From contig CANRFB010000003.1 in NCBI GenBank assembly GCA_947629785.1, positions 1 through 64,000 on the forward strand: 64,000 nt of DNA, read 5' to 3'. The DNA is from an uncultured Clostridia bacterium. Its GTDB lineage: Bacteria > Bacillota > Clostridia > Oscillospirales > Ruminococcaceae. Shown one piece after another: positions 1 through 8,134 of this stretch (its first letter is position 1; every line of letters begins with the position of its first letter). The translations under genes were made by a program, and so were the position numbers. The notes below the pieces were generated by a model, which saw only the letters and a program-made list of their open reading frames with translations, was not told the DNA's origin and searched no databases.

Positions 1-183
1 GCTTATGAACTCGGAGCAAGGAAGTTTACGGCTCAGCACGCCGTTGAAAATCCTGCGTCGGGCAGGGTAATGGAAAAGTGCGGTTTGAAATTTGACGGTT
101 ACAGTTCTTATAAAAAGACCGATGGGAGCTGCGAGTTCAGGTCAAAAATTTACAAAGCAGATCTTGATGAAATTCTGTTTTAA
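1..183 (+). CDS. GNAT acetyltransferase, C-terminal end only
   Basis: The reading frame is open from the first base and stops with TAA at 181-183, giving the last 60 residues of a protein that begins outside the window. It contains ENPASGRVMEKCGL, the usual late motif of RimJ/RimL-type GNAT N-acetyltransferases, where Asn and Ser sit near acetyl-CoA and are followed by the KxGF-like turn. The substrate cannot be inferred. purD starts 26 bases downstream, so the two are probably cotranscribed. Confidence 0.75.
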   Translation, partial: AYELGARKFTAQHAVENPASGRVMEKCGLKFDGYSSYKKTDGSCEFRSKIYKADLDEILF

Positions 184-209
184 AATATCACAAAAGGAAC
201 GGTGATAAA

Positions 210-1487
210 ATGAAAATACTTGTAGTAGGCGGCGGCGGACGTGAACACGCTATTATTATGAAACTTGCGGAAAGCAAGCGCGTGGAAAAGCTTTTCTGCG
301 CTCCCGGAAACGGCGGTATTTCACGCTATGCGGAGTGCTTTGACGTGAAAGCCACCGACATTGACGGAATTGTGGCACTTGCTAAAAAATTAGCTGTTGA
401 TATGGTAGTCGTTGCTCCCGACGATCCCCTTGTTATGGGAATGGTGGACGCTCTCAATGCGGAGGGCTTTATGACTTTCGGACCGGACAAAGCCGCGGCA
501 ATTATCGAGGGAAGCAAGGTTTTTTCAAAAGATCTGATGAAAAAATACGGGATCCCCACAGCGGCATATGAAACTTTCACCGATGCGGAGAAAGCCATTT
601 CCTACATAAAACAGCAGGGAAAATATCCCGCTGTCGTAAAAGCGGACGGTCTTGCTCTGGGAAAAGGCGTTATTATCGCCCAGAACGAGCAGGAAGCAAT
701 TGACGCAGTGCGTTCAATTATGGAAGATAAGATCTTTGGCGAAAGCGGTTCAAAGCTTGTTGTGGAGGAATTCCTTACAGGTCCCGAGATCTCCGTTCTG
801 TCCTTTACGGACGGAAATATAGTTGTTCCCATGGTTTCTTCAATGGATCACAAACGAGCTCTTGACGGCGATCAAGGGCTTAACACCGGCGGAATGGGAA
901 CTGTTGCGCCAAATCCGTTCTACACCGAAGCCGCTGCAAAGGAGTGCATGGAAAATATTTTCCTGCCCACAATAAATGCCATGAAAGCCGAGGGACGGAC
1001 GTTCAAGGGCTGTCTGTATTTCGGACTTATGGCGACCCCGAACGGCGTGAAAGTCATTGAATACAACTGCCGTTTCGGTGACCCCGAAACGCAGGTAGTT
1101 CTGCCGCTTCTGGACACCGATCTTGCGGATATTTTCGAGGCGGTCTATAAAGGAACGCTTTCGGATATTGATATAAAATGGAAAAACGAGTGCTGTTCCT
1201 GCGTTGTAATGGCAAGCGGCGGCTATCCGAAAAAATATCCAACGGGCTTGGAAATAAGCGGTCTGGACGATAAGGGGCAGACGGAGGGAGTTTTCGTTTA
1301 CCATGCGGGAACGAAATCCGCGGACGGAAAGTTCCTCACCGCGGGCGGACGTGTTCTGGGAGTTACCGCAACAGGGGAGAACCTGCAAGCGGCTCTTGAC
1401 AAGTCCTATAATGCGGTAAAGAAGATACATTTTGAGAACGCACATTTCCGCAAAGACATAGGAAAACGCGCGCTTTCGGCAAAGTAA
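210..1487 (+). CDS. purD: phosphoribosylamine-glycine ligase (GARS)
   Basis: PurD joins phosphoribosylamine and glycine with ATP to give glycinamide ribonucleotide, the second step of de novo purine synthesis in the cytoplasm. The 425-residue length is normal. An N-terminal domain opens with VVGGGGREHAI, an ATP-grasp domain follows (KADGLALGKGV near residue 145), and EYNCRFGDPETQ near residue 285 carries the metal ligands. ATG at 210 follows an AAAGGA Shine-Dalgarno. No other pur genes lie nearby, so it appears detached from the main purine cluster. A strong hairpin terminator follows. Confidence 0.97.
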   Translation: MKILVVGGGGREHAIIMKLAESKRVEKLFCAPGNGGISRYAECFDVKATDIDGIVALAKKLAVDMVVVAPDDPLVMGMVDALNAEGFMTFGPDKAAAIIEGSKVFSKDLMKKYGIPTAAYETFTDAEKAISYIKQQGKYPAVVKADGLALGKGVIIAQNEQEAIDAVRSIMEDKIFGESGSKLVVEEFLTGPEISVLSFTDGNIVVPMVSSMDHKRALDGDQGLNTGGMGTVAPNPFYTEAAAKECMENIFLPTINAMKAEGRTFKGCLYFGLMATPNGVKVIEYNCRFGDPETQVVLPLLDTDLADIFEAVYKGTLSDIDIKWKNECCSCVVMASGGYPKKYPTGLEISGLDDKGQTEGVFVYHAGTKSADGKFLTAGGRVLGVTATGENLQAALDKSYNAVKKIHFENAHFRKDIGKRALSAK

Positions 1488-1527
1488 AAAATTTGCGGCA
1501 GACAATAATTGTCTGCCGTGAGTTTTT
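1486..1527. terminator. bidirectional terminator between purD and mgtE
   Basis: An 11-bp palindrome (arms 1496-1506 and 1508-1518, CGGCAGACAAT and its complement) is followed by a T run on the plus strand and by a T run on the minus strand (plus-strand A tract before it). It can end both convergent genes. A second, weaker hairpin for mgtE lies at about 1537-1559. Confidence 0.8.
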
Positions 1528-1562
1528 TAGACGTGAAAACAGGACATTGTTTTCCTGTTATT

Positions 1563-2990
1563 TTATGCTAAATGCAATACGTTGAACAGCAATATCCAGC
1601 TCATTCCGTAATAGGTCACTACCGCAACAAGGTCATTAATTGTAGTTATCAGCGGACCGGAAGCAACAGCAGGATCGACTTTTATTTTCTTGAAAAATAA
1701 AGGTATAAGCGTTCCGACCGTGCCGGAGATCATCATTGCAAGCAGCAGAGAAATGCCGATACAACCGGACACTGAAAAGCTGAACACTATCTCTTTGTGT
1801 TTAAAAAGCATGATATAAATACCTATCAGTAAAAACGATATTATTCCCAGAATAAGACCGTTTGCAAGACCGATCTTCATTTCTTTGGTAACAAGGCGGA
1901 ATTTCTGACTGCCTGTGAGATTTTCGTCCATAAGTACCCGTATAGTGACCGCAAGCGATTGTGTGCCCACATTTCCTGCCATGTCAAGTATCAATGACTG
2001 AAATGCCATTATCAATGTAAGCTGTGCTACGACTTTTTCAAAAACGCCTACAACTCCCGAAACCAACATACCGAGCGCCAACAGTACCAAGAGCCACGGC
2101 ATACGTTTTTTCATGCTCTCTTTAAGAGGTTCTTTAAGATCTTCTTCTGCGGTAAGACCTGCAAGCATTGCATAATCTTCGCCCATTTCATCGTCAACGG
2201 CTTCAATGATATTTGCCGCGGTTATTACGCCAAGCAAACGGTTGGAATTATCAAGCACGGGGATATTGACTTCCGAATAATCTTTAAGTTTTTCTATGCA
2301 GTCGGCTGTCATTTCGTGGGCATATACATATGGGAAAGATGTTTGTATAAGTTCGTCAAGAGGAACATCGGTATCGGCTGTAATAAGGTCTTTCAGATCA
2401 ATTGCGCCCGAATATTCATTCTGTTCATCAATAGCAAAAATAGCCGATATGTTATCATTTTGTTTTGCCTGCGAGATCAATTCTTTCATTGCCTGTTTAA
2501 CGGATAAATTTTCCTGTATGGCAATGTAATTTACCGTCATGCGCGATCCGATCTCATCATCATCAAATGCTGAAATAAGCTGTATTTCCTGTCTGGTTTC
2601 CTGCGGGAGCAATTCGATAAGAGCCGCTCGTTTTTCCTTTTCGATCTTACGCAGAATTTCGGCGGCTGTGTCTGTTTCAAGTTCGGAAATGACTTCAGCG
2701 GCTTTCTGCATATCCATTTCATTAAGGTAACTGCTTGCTTCGTCAAAATATTCAAAAATTTCCGCAAGCATAGCCGTTGAACATATGCGGTATATCTTTT
2801 TCCGTTCCTGAACATCAAGCGTCTCCATAGCCTGTGCAATATCGTTTGCGTGGTAATCTTCAAGTTTTGCAAACATAGCTTTCGGAGAATATTTCCCGCG
2901 TATTATTTCAAGTATTTCACTTTCATAATCGGGTTTTTCAATTACTTCTTCCATGTCGGCAGTGTTGTTTATTTTTTCTTCATCTGACAT
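1563..2990 (-). CDS. mgtE: MgtE magnesium transporter
   Basis: MgtE is a homodimeric Mg2+ channel/transporter gated by intracellular Mg2+. The 475-residue product has the full architecture: an acidic N-terminal MgtE_N domain (about 25-145), paired CBS domains (about 150-275) and a five-helix membrane domain (about 295-475). The membrane domain includes the conserved DMAGNVGTQSLA segment of the pore. ATG at 2990 follows GGAGGCGAAATT. The gene stands alone, with its own strong promoter about 210 bases upstream and an unusually long leader. Confidence 0.95.
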   Translation of the reverse strand: MSDEEKINNTADMEEVIEKPDYESEILEIIRGKYSPKAMFAKLEDYHANDIAQAMETLDVQERKKIYRICSTAMLAEIFEYFDEASSYLNEMDMQKAAEVISELETDTAAEILRKIEKEKRAALIELLPQETRQEIQLISAFDDDEIGSRMTVNYIAIQENLSVKQAMKELISQAKQNDNISAIFAIDEQNEYSGAIDLKDLITADTDVPLDELIQTSFPYVYAHEMTADCIEKLKDYSEVNIPVLDNSNRLLGVITAANIIEAVDDEMGEDYAMLAGLTAEEDLKEPLKESMKKRMPWLLVLLALGMLVSGVVGVFEKVVAQLTLIMAFQSLILDMAGNVGTQSLAVTIRVLMDENLTGSQKFRLVTKEMKIGLANGLILGIISFLLIGIYIMLFKHKEIVFSFSVSGCIGISLLLAMMISGTVGTLIPLFFKKIKVDPAVASGPLITTINDLVAVVTYYGMSWILLFNVLHLA

Positions 2991-3199
2991 AATTTCGCCT
3001 CCGTTTAAATTGTTTCTGGTAAATAACGGACAGACAAAATTTACGGCAAATGTTATATAATTACGCGGTAAGACAGCGCAGTCCGCCGTATAATCAGATT
3101 CAGCCGTTTTCGTCCGTTCGGTCCTTGACTATCGCCGCTTGACACGTATTTCACCTCACAAATAATATATTCATACACCGGCGAGCAGTATATGAACAC
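2991..3199 (-). promoter_or_regulatory. long structured leader of mgtE, possible cation-sensing RNA
   Basis: About 200 untranslated bases lie between the mgtE promoter and its ATG, far more than elsewhere in the window. The RNA can form several GC-rich helices. Near the start codon, TCCGTT can pair with AACGGA, which overlaps the first part of the AACGGAGG ribosome-binding site. mgtE genes are often under M-box Mg2+ riboswitches, but I do not see the M-box core here. Calling it a riboswitch is inference. Confidence 0.4.
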
Positions 3200-3228
3200 A
3201 TTATAACACACAAAAAACTTTATGTCAA
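3200..3228 (-). promoter_or_regulatory. mgtE promoter
   Basis: On the minus strand a perfect TTGACA (3223-3228) and a perfect TATAAT (3200-3205) are separated by 17 bases, with TGT before the -10 forming an extended -10 element. Confidence 0.85.
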
Positions 3229-3292
3229 TATTTTTGCAATAAAAACAGCCGAGCAGAGCATATTACAGGAACAGAAAAGTTTTTTGAAACGC

Positions 3293-3321
3293 TTGACTTC
3301 TGCGATTAAAAGTGCTAAAAT
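3293..3321 (+). promoter_or_regulatory. tyrA promoter
   Basis: TTGACT (3293-3298) and TAAAAT (3316-3321) have a 17-base spacer and lie 38 bases before the tyrA start codon. Confidence 0.65.
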
Positions 3322-3358
3322 ATAAGTATAGAATTTTTAACGAAATAGGGTATGAACT

Positions 3359-4189
3359 ATGATAATTACTGCTGTCGGAATAGGTCTTATAGGCGGCTCA
3401 ATGTGTAAGGCTGTCAAGAAACACACTAACCATACCGTTTACGGCATTGACAAGAACAGGGAAACGATTGAAATGGCGATCTCACAGAACGCCATTGATT
3501 CCGAAACAAGCGACCTCGGGCTTGCGGATATTACTATTGTTTCGCTTTATCCTACGGACGCCATTGATTTTATAACCGCCAATGCGGGGAAATTCAAAGA
3601 GGGGAGCATAGTTATAGACACCTGCGGAATTAAAAAAAGCGTTGTTGACAGCGTTTCGCCCGTTCTTGAAAGTCACGGCGTAACTTTTATCGGCTGTCAC
3701 CCCATGGCAGGACGTGAATTTTCGGGCTTTGAATATTCTCTGGACAACCTTTTTGATAACGCAAGTTTTATTATAACGCCCACTCCCGATATTCCGCAGG
3801 CAAAACTCAATCTTTTGGAGGACTTTGCCTATTCGATACATTTTAAGAAAGTCGTTTTTGCCACGCCGGAAGAACATGATCAGATAATAGCGTTTACAAG
3901 TCAGCTTGCCCATGTTGTTTCAAATGCGTATATAAAAAGCCCCACACACCAGAAACAGCTTGGTTTCAGTGCGGGAAGCTTTCAGGATCTTACCCGTGTT
4001 GCAAAACTCAACGAGGATATGTGGACTCCGCTTTTTATGATGAATAAAGAGCCGCTTTGTTTTGAAATTGACTACATTATCGACCGCCTGAAAGAATACC
4101 GCGATGCCATGCAGAACGGCGACAGCGGGCGGCTGAAAGAACTCCTCCGTGAGGGACGTATTCTCAAAGAGGAAACAAAACAGCTGTAA
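3359..4189 (+). CDS. tyrA: prephenate dehydrogenase
   Basis: TyrA oxidatively decarboxylates prephenate to 4-hydroxyphenylpyruvate with NAD(P)+ in tyrosine synthesis. The 276-residue protein has an N-terminal Rossmann motif GIGLIGGS (residues 7-14), the family blocks DTCGIKK and GCHPMAGRE, and the C-terminal helical segment with HDQIIAFTSQLAH, where the His contacts substrate. There is no ACT domain or chorismate mutase fusion. The start at 3359 gives a normal Rossmann N-terminus, with a weak AGGG ribosome-binding site. The gene is monocistronic between its own promoter and a terminator. Confidence 0.93.
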   Translation: MIITAVGIGLIGGSMCKAVKKHTNHTVYGIDKNRETIEMAISQNAIDSETSDLGLADITIVSLYPTDAIDFITANAGKFKEGSIVIDTCGIKKSVVDSVSPVLESHGVTFIGCHPMAGREFSGFEYSLDNLFDNASFIITPTPDIPQAKLNLLEDFAYSIHFKKVVFATPEEHDQIIAFTSQLAHVVSNAYIKSPTHQKQLGFSAGSFQDLTRVAKLNEDMWTPLFMMNKEPLCFEIDYIIDRLKEYRDAMQNGDSGRLKELLREGRILKEETKQL

Positions 4190-4200
4190 AATTTCCAACA

Positions 4201-4234
4201 AAAAAGCCGTACATTTTGGTGTACGGCTTTTTTG
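4201..4234. terminator. bidirectional terminator between tyrA and the CarD gene
   Basis: AAAAGCCGTACA and its complement TGTACGGCTTTT form a long stem with T runs on both strands, between convergent genes. Confidence 0.88.
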
Positions 4235-4741
4235 TTATGCCTGAGAAGCGGCAAGGCGGGCGTGGATAAATTTTTCCACATCGTCTGTTTTAATTCCCAG
4301 AACAAATGCAAATTCGCGGTTTATGATATTTTCCGCCGTAGAGAACGCCCGTTCATCGGAAGCGGTAAGCTGTTTTCCGCTTGCATTACGGCACTCACGT
4401 TCTTCGTAAATTGATTTCATCATATTTATCATTCCCGAAAAGTTGTCGCTTTTAAGCATTTCTCCGAAATGTTCCTTGCGCTCGTTCTTGTCGCTGAACC
4501 ATATTCCCGTGGCGTTCGGCATGGAGTCGATTATTTTGTAAATTTCCTCGCGGGTCAGAAGTTTGCGGACGCTTTTTTCCATTCTGTCGGCAGGAATATA
4601 GTAGGTTGAATTCATCGAATCCACGGGGATAAGCTTGCAGTATTCCGCATATGATCTCCCGTCAAAACTTTTACTTGTCTTTTCGTCTATCCTGCAAATT
4701 TCTCCCGAACCGTAAACTACATATTCACCCACATTGAACAT
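4235..4741 (-). CDS. CarD/CdnL-family transcription regulator
   Basis: The protein opens with MFNVGEYVVYGSGEI, the beta-barrel RNA polymerase interaction domain shared by CarD, CdnL and the Mfd (TRCF) RID. A helical C-terminal domain (about residues 65-168) follows. Family members bind the RNAP beta subunit and stabilise open promoter complexes, for example at rRNA promoters. The 168-residue length is typical. The start follows AAAGGAG, and the gene has its own promoter. The family assignment is firm; the genes it controls are unknown. Confidence 0.9.
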   Translation of the reverse strand: MFNVGEYVVYGSGEICRIDEKTSKSFDGRSYAEYCKLIPVDSMNSTYYIPADRMEKSVRKLLTREEIYKIIDSMPNATGIWFSDKNERKEHFGEMLKSDNFSGMINMMKSIYEERECRNASGKQLTASDERAFSTAENIINREFAFVLGIKTDDVEKFIHARLAASQA

Positions 4742-4771
4742 ATAGGTACACTCCTTTCATTCTATAATTAA

Positions 4772-4800
4772 ATTATAGCATTTTCCGCAGAAATTTTCAA
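4772..4800 (-). promoter_or_regulatory. promoter of the CarD-family gene
   Basis: On the minus strand, TTGAAA (4795-4800) and TATAAT (4772-4777) are 17 bases apart, with an extended TGC before the -10. Confidence 0.75.
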
Positions 4801-4854
4801 AGGCAGTTTTGCACAATTTTTTCGGGAGCATGATTAGGCAATTTTAAAGAAAAG

Positions 4855-4880
4855 ATCCCGCTTTTTTGGAAAGCGGGAAA
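4855..4880 (-). terminator. terminator of the asd-dapA-dapB unit
   Basis: CCCGCTTT and AAAGCGGG (4857-4877) form a hairpin just after the dapB stop, followed on the minus strand by a T-rich stretch. Confidence 0.7.
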
Positions 4881-4884
4881 ATTT

Positions 4885-5640
4885 TTATCTGTTAAGAAGT
4901 GAAGCCATATCGTAAAGCCCTGCGGAACATTCGGAAAGATACACCGCCGCGTTTACCGAACCGACAGCGAAAACTTCCTTTGAAGCCGCCGAGTGGGAAA
5001 GGGTAATCACCTCATCACGACCCGCAAAAATAATTTCGTGTTCGCCAACTATCGTTCCGCCGCGGACGGAATGAATGCCTATCTCGTTTTTATCCCGCTT
5101 TTTCCTCTGGGAATGTCTGTCATAAATGTAATTGTATCTGTTGTCGAGGGTCTCGTTTATGGCATTTGCAAGCATTATCGCCGTGCCGCTGGGAGCGTCT
5201 ATTTTCTGATTGTGGTGCTTTTCAACTATTTCAATGTCGAACTGTCCGCCCAGAACTTCCGCCGCGGTCTTTGCAAGTTTGCAGAGCAGATTTATTCCTA
5301 ATGACATATTGAATGTAAAGAATATGGGAATTTCCTCTGCCGCCTTTTTTATGGCGGCTATCTGTCCTTCGTTGTAGCCTGTTGTGGCAATTACCGCCGC
5401 CGTTCCCGTGGAAAGGCAGTATTCAAGCAGACTGTCAAGGCAGGACGGGTGGGAATAGTCGATTATAACATCGGGTTTTTGGGGAAGTTCCTGCGGCTTT
5501 GAGTAAACAGTGAAAGTTTCCGCAGGCGCGGTGTTAAGGTCAATTCCCGAAATTACCGTGCAGTCGTCTCTGTCCTTTATGACCGAAGCGATTACTTTGC
5601 CCATTTTTCCGTTTGCTCCGCAGATAGTTACATTTACCAT
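4885..5640 (-). CDS. dapB: 4-hydroxy-tetrahydrodipicolinate reductase
   Basis: DapB reduces 4-hydroxy-tetrahydrodipicolinate with NAD(P)H, the step after DapA on the way to diaminopimelate and lysine. The 251-residue product carries the nucleotide motif ICGANGKMGK at the N-terminus, the substrate/catalytic block EKHHNQKIDAPSGTA and the late SVRGGTIVGEHEI segment. It is the last gene of asd-dapA-dapB, 24 bases after dapA, and is presumably controlled by the upstream lysine riboswitch. Confidence 0.96.
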   Translation of the reverse strand: MVNVTICGANGKMGKVIASVIKDRDDCTVISGIDLNTAPAETFTVYSKPQELPQKPDVIIDYSHPSCLDSLLEYCLSTGTAAVIATTGYNEGQIAAIKKAAEEIPIFFTFNMSLGINLLCKLAKTAAEVLGGQFDIEIVEKHHNQKIDAPSGTAIMLANAINETLDNRYNYIYDRHSQRKKRDKNEIGIHSVRGGTIVGEHEIIFAGRDEVITLSHSAASKEVFAVGSVNAAVYLSECSAGLYDMASLLNR

Positions 5641-5664
5641 TTTTCATCATTCCATTCTAAAAAA

Positions 5665-6555
5665 TTACTTTATCAGACCGTATTCTTTCATAGTTGCGGC
5701 AAGTTTTTCTATCTTGCCCTGTTCCATTTTCAGAAGCGGCAGACGACATTCTCCCGCTTTCCAGCCCATAAGGTTCATGGCTTCTTTTACGGGTATCGGG
5801 TTAACGTCCATAAACAGATCGCTTGCAATTTTCAGATATTTTATCTGGAGTTTTGCCGCTTCGGCAAAATTGTTATCAAGGCAGTATTTGGTTATCATGT
5901 GGGTCTCTTTCGGCATAACGTTTGAAAGCACGCTGATAACGCCTTTGCCGCCAAGAGACATTATAGGCACGATCTGATCGTCGTTTCCGCTGTAAACGTC
6001 CATGTATTCCCCACATTCTTCGATAACTTTGGCAATTGCGGAAATATTTCCGCTTGCTTCTTTTGTTGCGGCAATGTTCTCGTGTCTGCAAAGTTCCTTG
6101 TATGTATCAAGGGAAATGTTCACGCCTGTCCGTGAGGGAACATTGTAAAGTATCGCGGGAATGTGTATACTGTCTGCAATTGCGGTGAAGTGCGCCGCAA
6201 GCCCACGCTGGGAAGTTTTGTTATAATACGGAGTAACGAGGAGAACAGCGTCCGCGCCCAGCTTTTCGGCTTCTTTGGAAAGTTCAACGGCATATCTTGT
6301 GTCGTTGCTTCCTGTTCCTGCAATAACGGGAACGCGTTTGTTCACTCTTTCAACGCAATAGCGGATACATTCAACGTGTTCCTCGTCGGTCATAGTGGAG
6401 GATTCGCCTGTGGTTCCGCAAACGATAATGGCGTCGGTCTGATTTTCGATCTGGTTGTCGATGATCCTGCCGAATTCTTCGTAATTTATAGAGCCGTCGG
6501 CGTTCATGGGGGTTATAATCGCAACTCCCGCGCCGGTAAAAATAGTTTTTTTCAT
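5665..6555 (-). CDS. dapA: 4-hydroxy-tetrahydrodipicolinate synthase
   Basis: DapA condenses aspartate semialdehyde with pyruvate, the committed step to diaminopimelate and lysine. It is a TIM-barrel class I aldolase of 296 residues. Visible blocks are GTTGESSTMTDEEH (substrate binding), VTPYYNKTSQRG with the catalytic Tyr, YNVPSRTG, and KEASGN with the Schiff-base Lys. The frame stays open upstream, but the ATG at 6555 has AAAGGA eight bases before it and matches the family start. It sits in the middle of the lysine-regulated unit. Confidence 0.96.
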   Translation of the reverse strand: MKKTIFTGAGVAIITPMNADGSINYEEFGRIIDNQIENQTDAIIVCGTTGESSTMTDEEHVECIRYCVERVNKRVPVIAGTGSNDTRYAVELSKEAEKLGADAVLLVTPYYNKTSQRGLAAHFTAIADSIHIPAILYNVPSRTGVNISLDTYKELCRHENIAATKEASGNISAIAKVIEECGEYMDVYSGNDDQIVPIMSLGGKGVISVLSNVMPKETHMITKYCLDNNFAEAAKLQIKYLKIASDLFMDVNPIPVKEAMNLMGWKAGECRLPLLKMEQGKIEKLAATMKEYGLIK

Positions 6556-6583
6556 AGCAATTTTCCTTTCATAAAAGTTTATA

Positions 6584-6647
6584 GAGTTAAGAGTTGAGAG
6601 TTGAGTGTTGAGAAGAATTGGAGAAAATGCTCTCAACTCTCAAAACT
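6584..6647. repeat. GAGTTGAGAGTT-type inverted repeat
   Basis: Several iterations of GAGTTGAGAG on one side face CTCTCAACTCTC on the other, so this asd-dapA spacer can fold into a hairpin. The same sequence family flanks 17790-18033. It lies inside the asd-dapA-dapB transcript. Confidence 0.7.
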
Positions 6648-6651
6648 GTAT

Positions 6652-7734
6652 TCAGTCAAAATATCCTTTCGCCGCAAGAAGTTCCGCCATAAGAACAGCA
6701 CCGCCTGCCGCACCTCTCAGAGTATTGTGTGAAAGGCATACAAACTTGTAGTCATACTGGGTATCTTCCCGGAGACGTCCGATGGAAACAGCCATGCCGT
6801 TTTCAAGCATTCTGTCAAGTTTTGCCTGCGGGCGGTTATCCTCCTCAAAGTAGTGGAGGAACTGTTTCGGCGCGGAAGGAAGCTGTAGTTCCTGCGGAAC
6901 GCCGCTGAAATTCTTCCATGCTTCTATCATCTGTTCCTTGGAGGGCTTTTTCCTGAATGAAGCGAAAACTGCCGCCGTGTGTCCGTCCGAAACGGGAACT
7001 CTCAGGCACTGTGCGGTAATTGACGGTTCGGAAGCGTTTACTATCTTGTTACCCTCAATGTGTCCCCAGATCTTGAGAGGTTCCTGCTCGGATTTTTCCT
7101 CCTCGCCGCCTATGTAGGGGATAACGTTGTCCACAATTTCGGGCATGGTGTCAAAAGTCTTGCCTGCTCCGCTTATCGCCTGATATGTGCAGACAAGAGC
7201 CTTTTCCACGCCGAATTCCGCCATCAGCGGGTGAAGCGCGGGAACGTAGCTTTGCAGCGAACAGTTGGATTTTACCGCGATGAAGCCGCGCTTTGTGCCG
7301 AGACGTTCGCGCTGTGCCTTTATAATTTCAATATGATCGGGATTGATCTCGGGAACTACCATCGGAACGTCGGGAGTTCCCCTGTGAGCGGAATTGTTTG
7401 AAACAACGGGACACTCGGCTTTTGCGTAGCGTTCTTCCAGAGCCTTTATCTCGTCTTTTTTCATGTCCACCGCGCAGAAAACAAAGTCTACCATGGAAGC
7501 GATCTTGTCAATATCGGCAGTTGCGTCCATAACGATCATATCCTTGATGTTTGCGGGAATAGGGGAGGTCATAGCCCATTTTGCGCCTACTGCGTCCTCA
7601 TAACGCTTTCCCGCACTTCTGGGGGAAGCGGCAACTGCCGCTACATTGAACCAAGGGTGATTTTCCAGAAGCAGGGAGAACCTCTGTCCTACCATGCCTG
7701 TTGCGCCGATAATTCCTACGTTGAACTTTTTCAT
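6652..7734 (-). CDS. asd: aspartate-semialdehyde dehydrogenase, archaeal/fungal type
   Basis: Asd reduces aspartyl phosphate to aspartate semialdehyde at the branch point of lysine, threonine and methionine synthesis. The 360-residue protein starts with the Rossmann motif GIIGATGMVGQRF and has SNCSLQ with the catalytic Cys. Its overall pattern (for example KWAMTSPIPANI) fits the archaeal/fungal Asd class (TIGR00978) rather than the usual bacterial Asd. The ATG at 7734 follows AAAGGAG; the longer frame would read back into the leader. It is the first gene behind the lysine riboswitch. Confidence 0.93.
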   Translation of the reverse strand: MKKFNVGIIGATGMVGQRFSLLLENHPWFNVAAVAASPRSAGKRYEDAVGAKWAMTSPIPANIKDMIVMDATADIDKIASMVDFVFCAVDMKKDEIKALEERYAKAECPVVSNNSAHRGTPDVPMVVPEINPDHIEIIKAQRERLGTKRGFIAVKSNCSLQSYVPALHPLMAEFGVEKALVCTYQAISGAGKTFDTMPEIVDNVIPYIGGEEEKSEQEPLKIWGHIEGNKIVNASEPSITAQCLRVPVSDGHTAAVFASFRKKPSKEQMIEAWKNFSGVPQELQLPSAPKQFLHYFEEDNRPQAKLDRMLENGMAVSIGRLREDTQYDYKFVCLSHNTLRGAAGGAVLMAELLAAKGYFD

Positions 7735-7757
7735 AACTTTTGCTCCTTTAACAGATA

Positions 7758-7786
7758 ATAAAAAAATCGGTTTTTTACGACCGATA
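7758..7786 (-). terminator. riboswitch expression-platform terminator
   Basis: On the minus strand ATCGGT and ACCGAT (7766-7785) form a hairpin followed by seven T residues, between the lysine aptamer and asd. This is the expected position for lysine-induced premature termination. Confidence 0.8.
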
Positions 7787-7822
7787 ATCATGTTATATAA
7801 CAGAAATACTGACATTAAATGT

Positions 7823-7989
7823 CGATAGCACTCCATCATATAAGAATGATGACAATCCCATACCTGTTCGGCATAGGATCAGGGAAACGTCAGCCGCGGC
7901 GTTTTCCTTCGGCAGTATTGCCTTTCCCGGACCATGCGATCGGCTTGGCTGCCTCTGGAACGGTACTTATCTTTACTGCGCCTCTATCG
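7823..7989 (-). promoter_or_regulatory. lysine riboswitch (L box) aptamer
   Basis: Reading the minus strand, CGATAG...CTATCG closes the P1 helix. Inside are GATAGAGGCGC, an AGTA element, GGGAAAGG, GCCGAAGG and a final GGAGTGCTATC, which are the conserved blocks of the lysine riboswitch (Rfam lysine family). It lies between a consensus promoter and a hairpin terminator, upstream of asd-dapA-dapB. High lysine should favour termination. Confidence 0.95.
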
Positions 7990-8003
7990 GGGTTGATACA
8001 TAT

Positions 8004-8032
8004 ATTATATACGCTTGCGATACATTTGTCAA
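8004..8032 (-). promoter_or_regulatory. promoter of the lysine riboswitch/asd unit
   Basis: A perfect TTGACA (8027-8032) and a perfect TATAAT (8004-8009) on the minus strand have a 17-base spacer. Transcription would start just before the aptamer P1 helix. Confidence 0.88.
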
Positions 8033-8050
8033 TAGTTTTTTCCGAATTGC

Positions 8051-8079
8051 TTGCAAATTATGCGGATATGTGCTATAAT
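8051..8079 (+). promoter_or_regulatory. promoter of the GH25 lysozyme gene
   Basis: TTGCAA (8051-8056) and TATAAT (8074-8079) have a 17-base spacer and an extended TGC. It is back to back with the asd promoter. Confidence 0.75.
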
Positions 8080-8134
8080 GTTTATAAGATCCGCTTTTTC
8101 GCGGTTTTATGATATTATCTGAGGAATTGAAAAT

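Noticed and set aside
840-1505. 221-codon open frame on the minus strand
   Set aside because: It is antisense to purD and overlaps its terminator; no family match.
2991-3199. M-box Mg2+ riboswitch
   Set aside because: The expected M-box core sequence blocks could not be found, so only an unassigned structured leader is reported.
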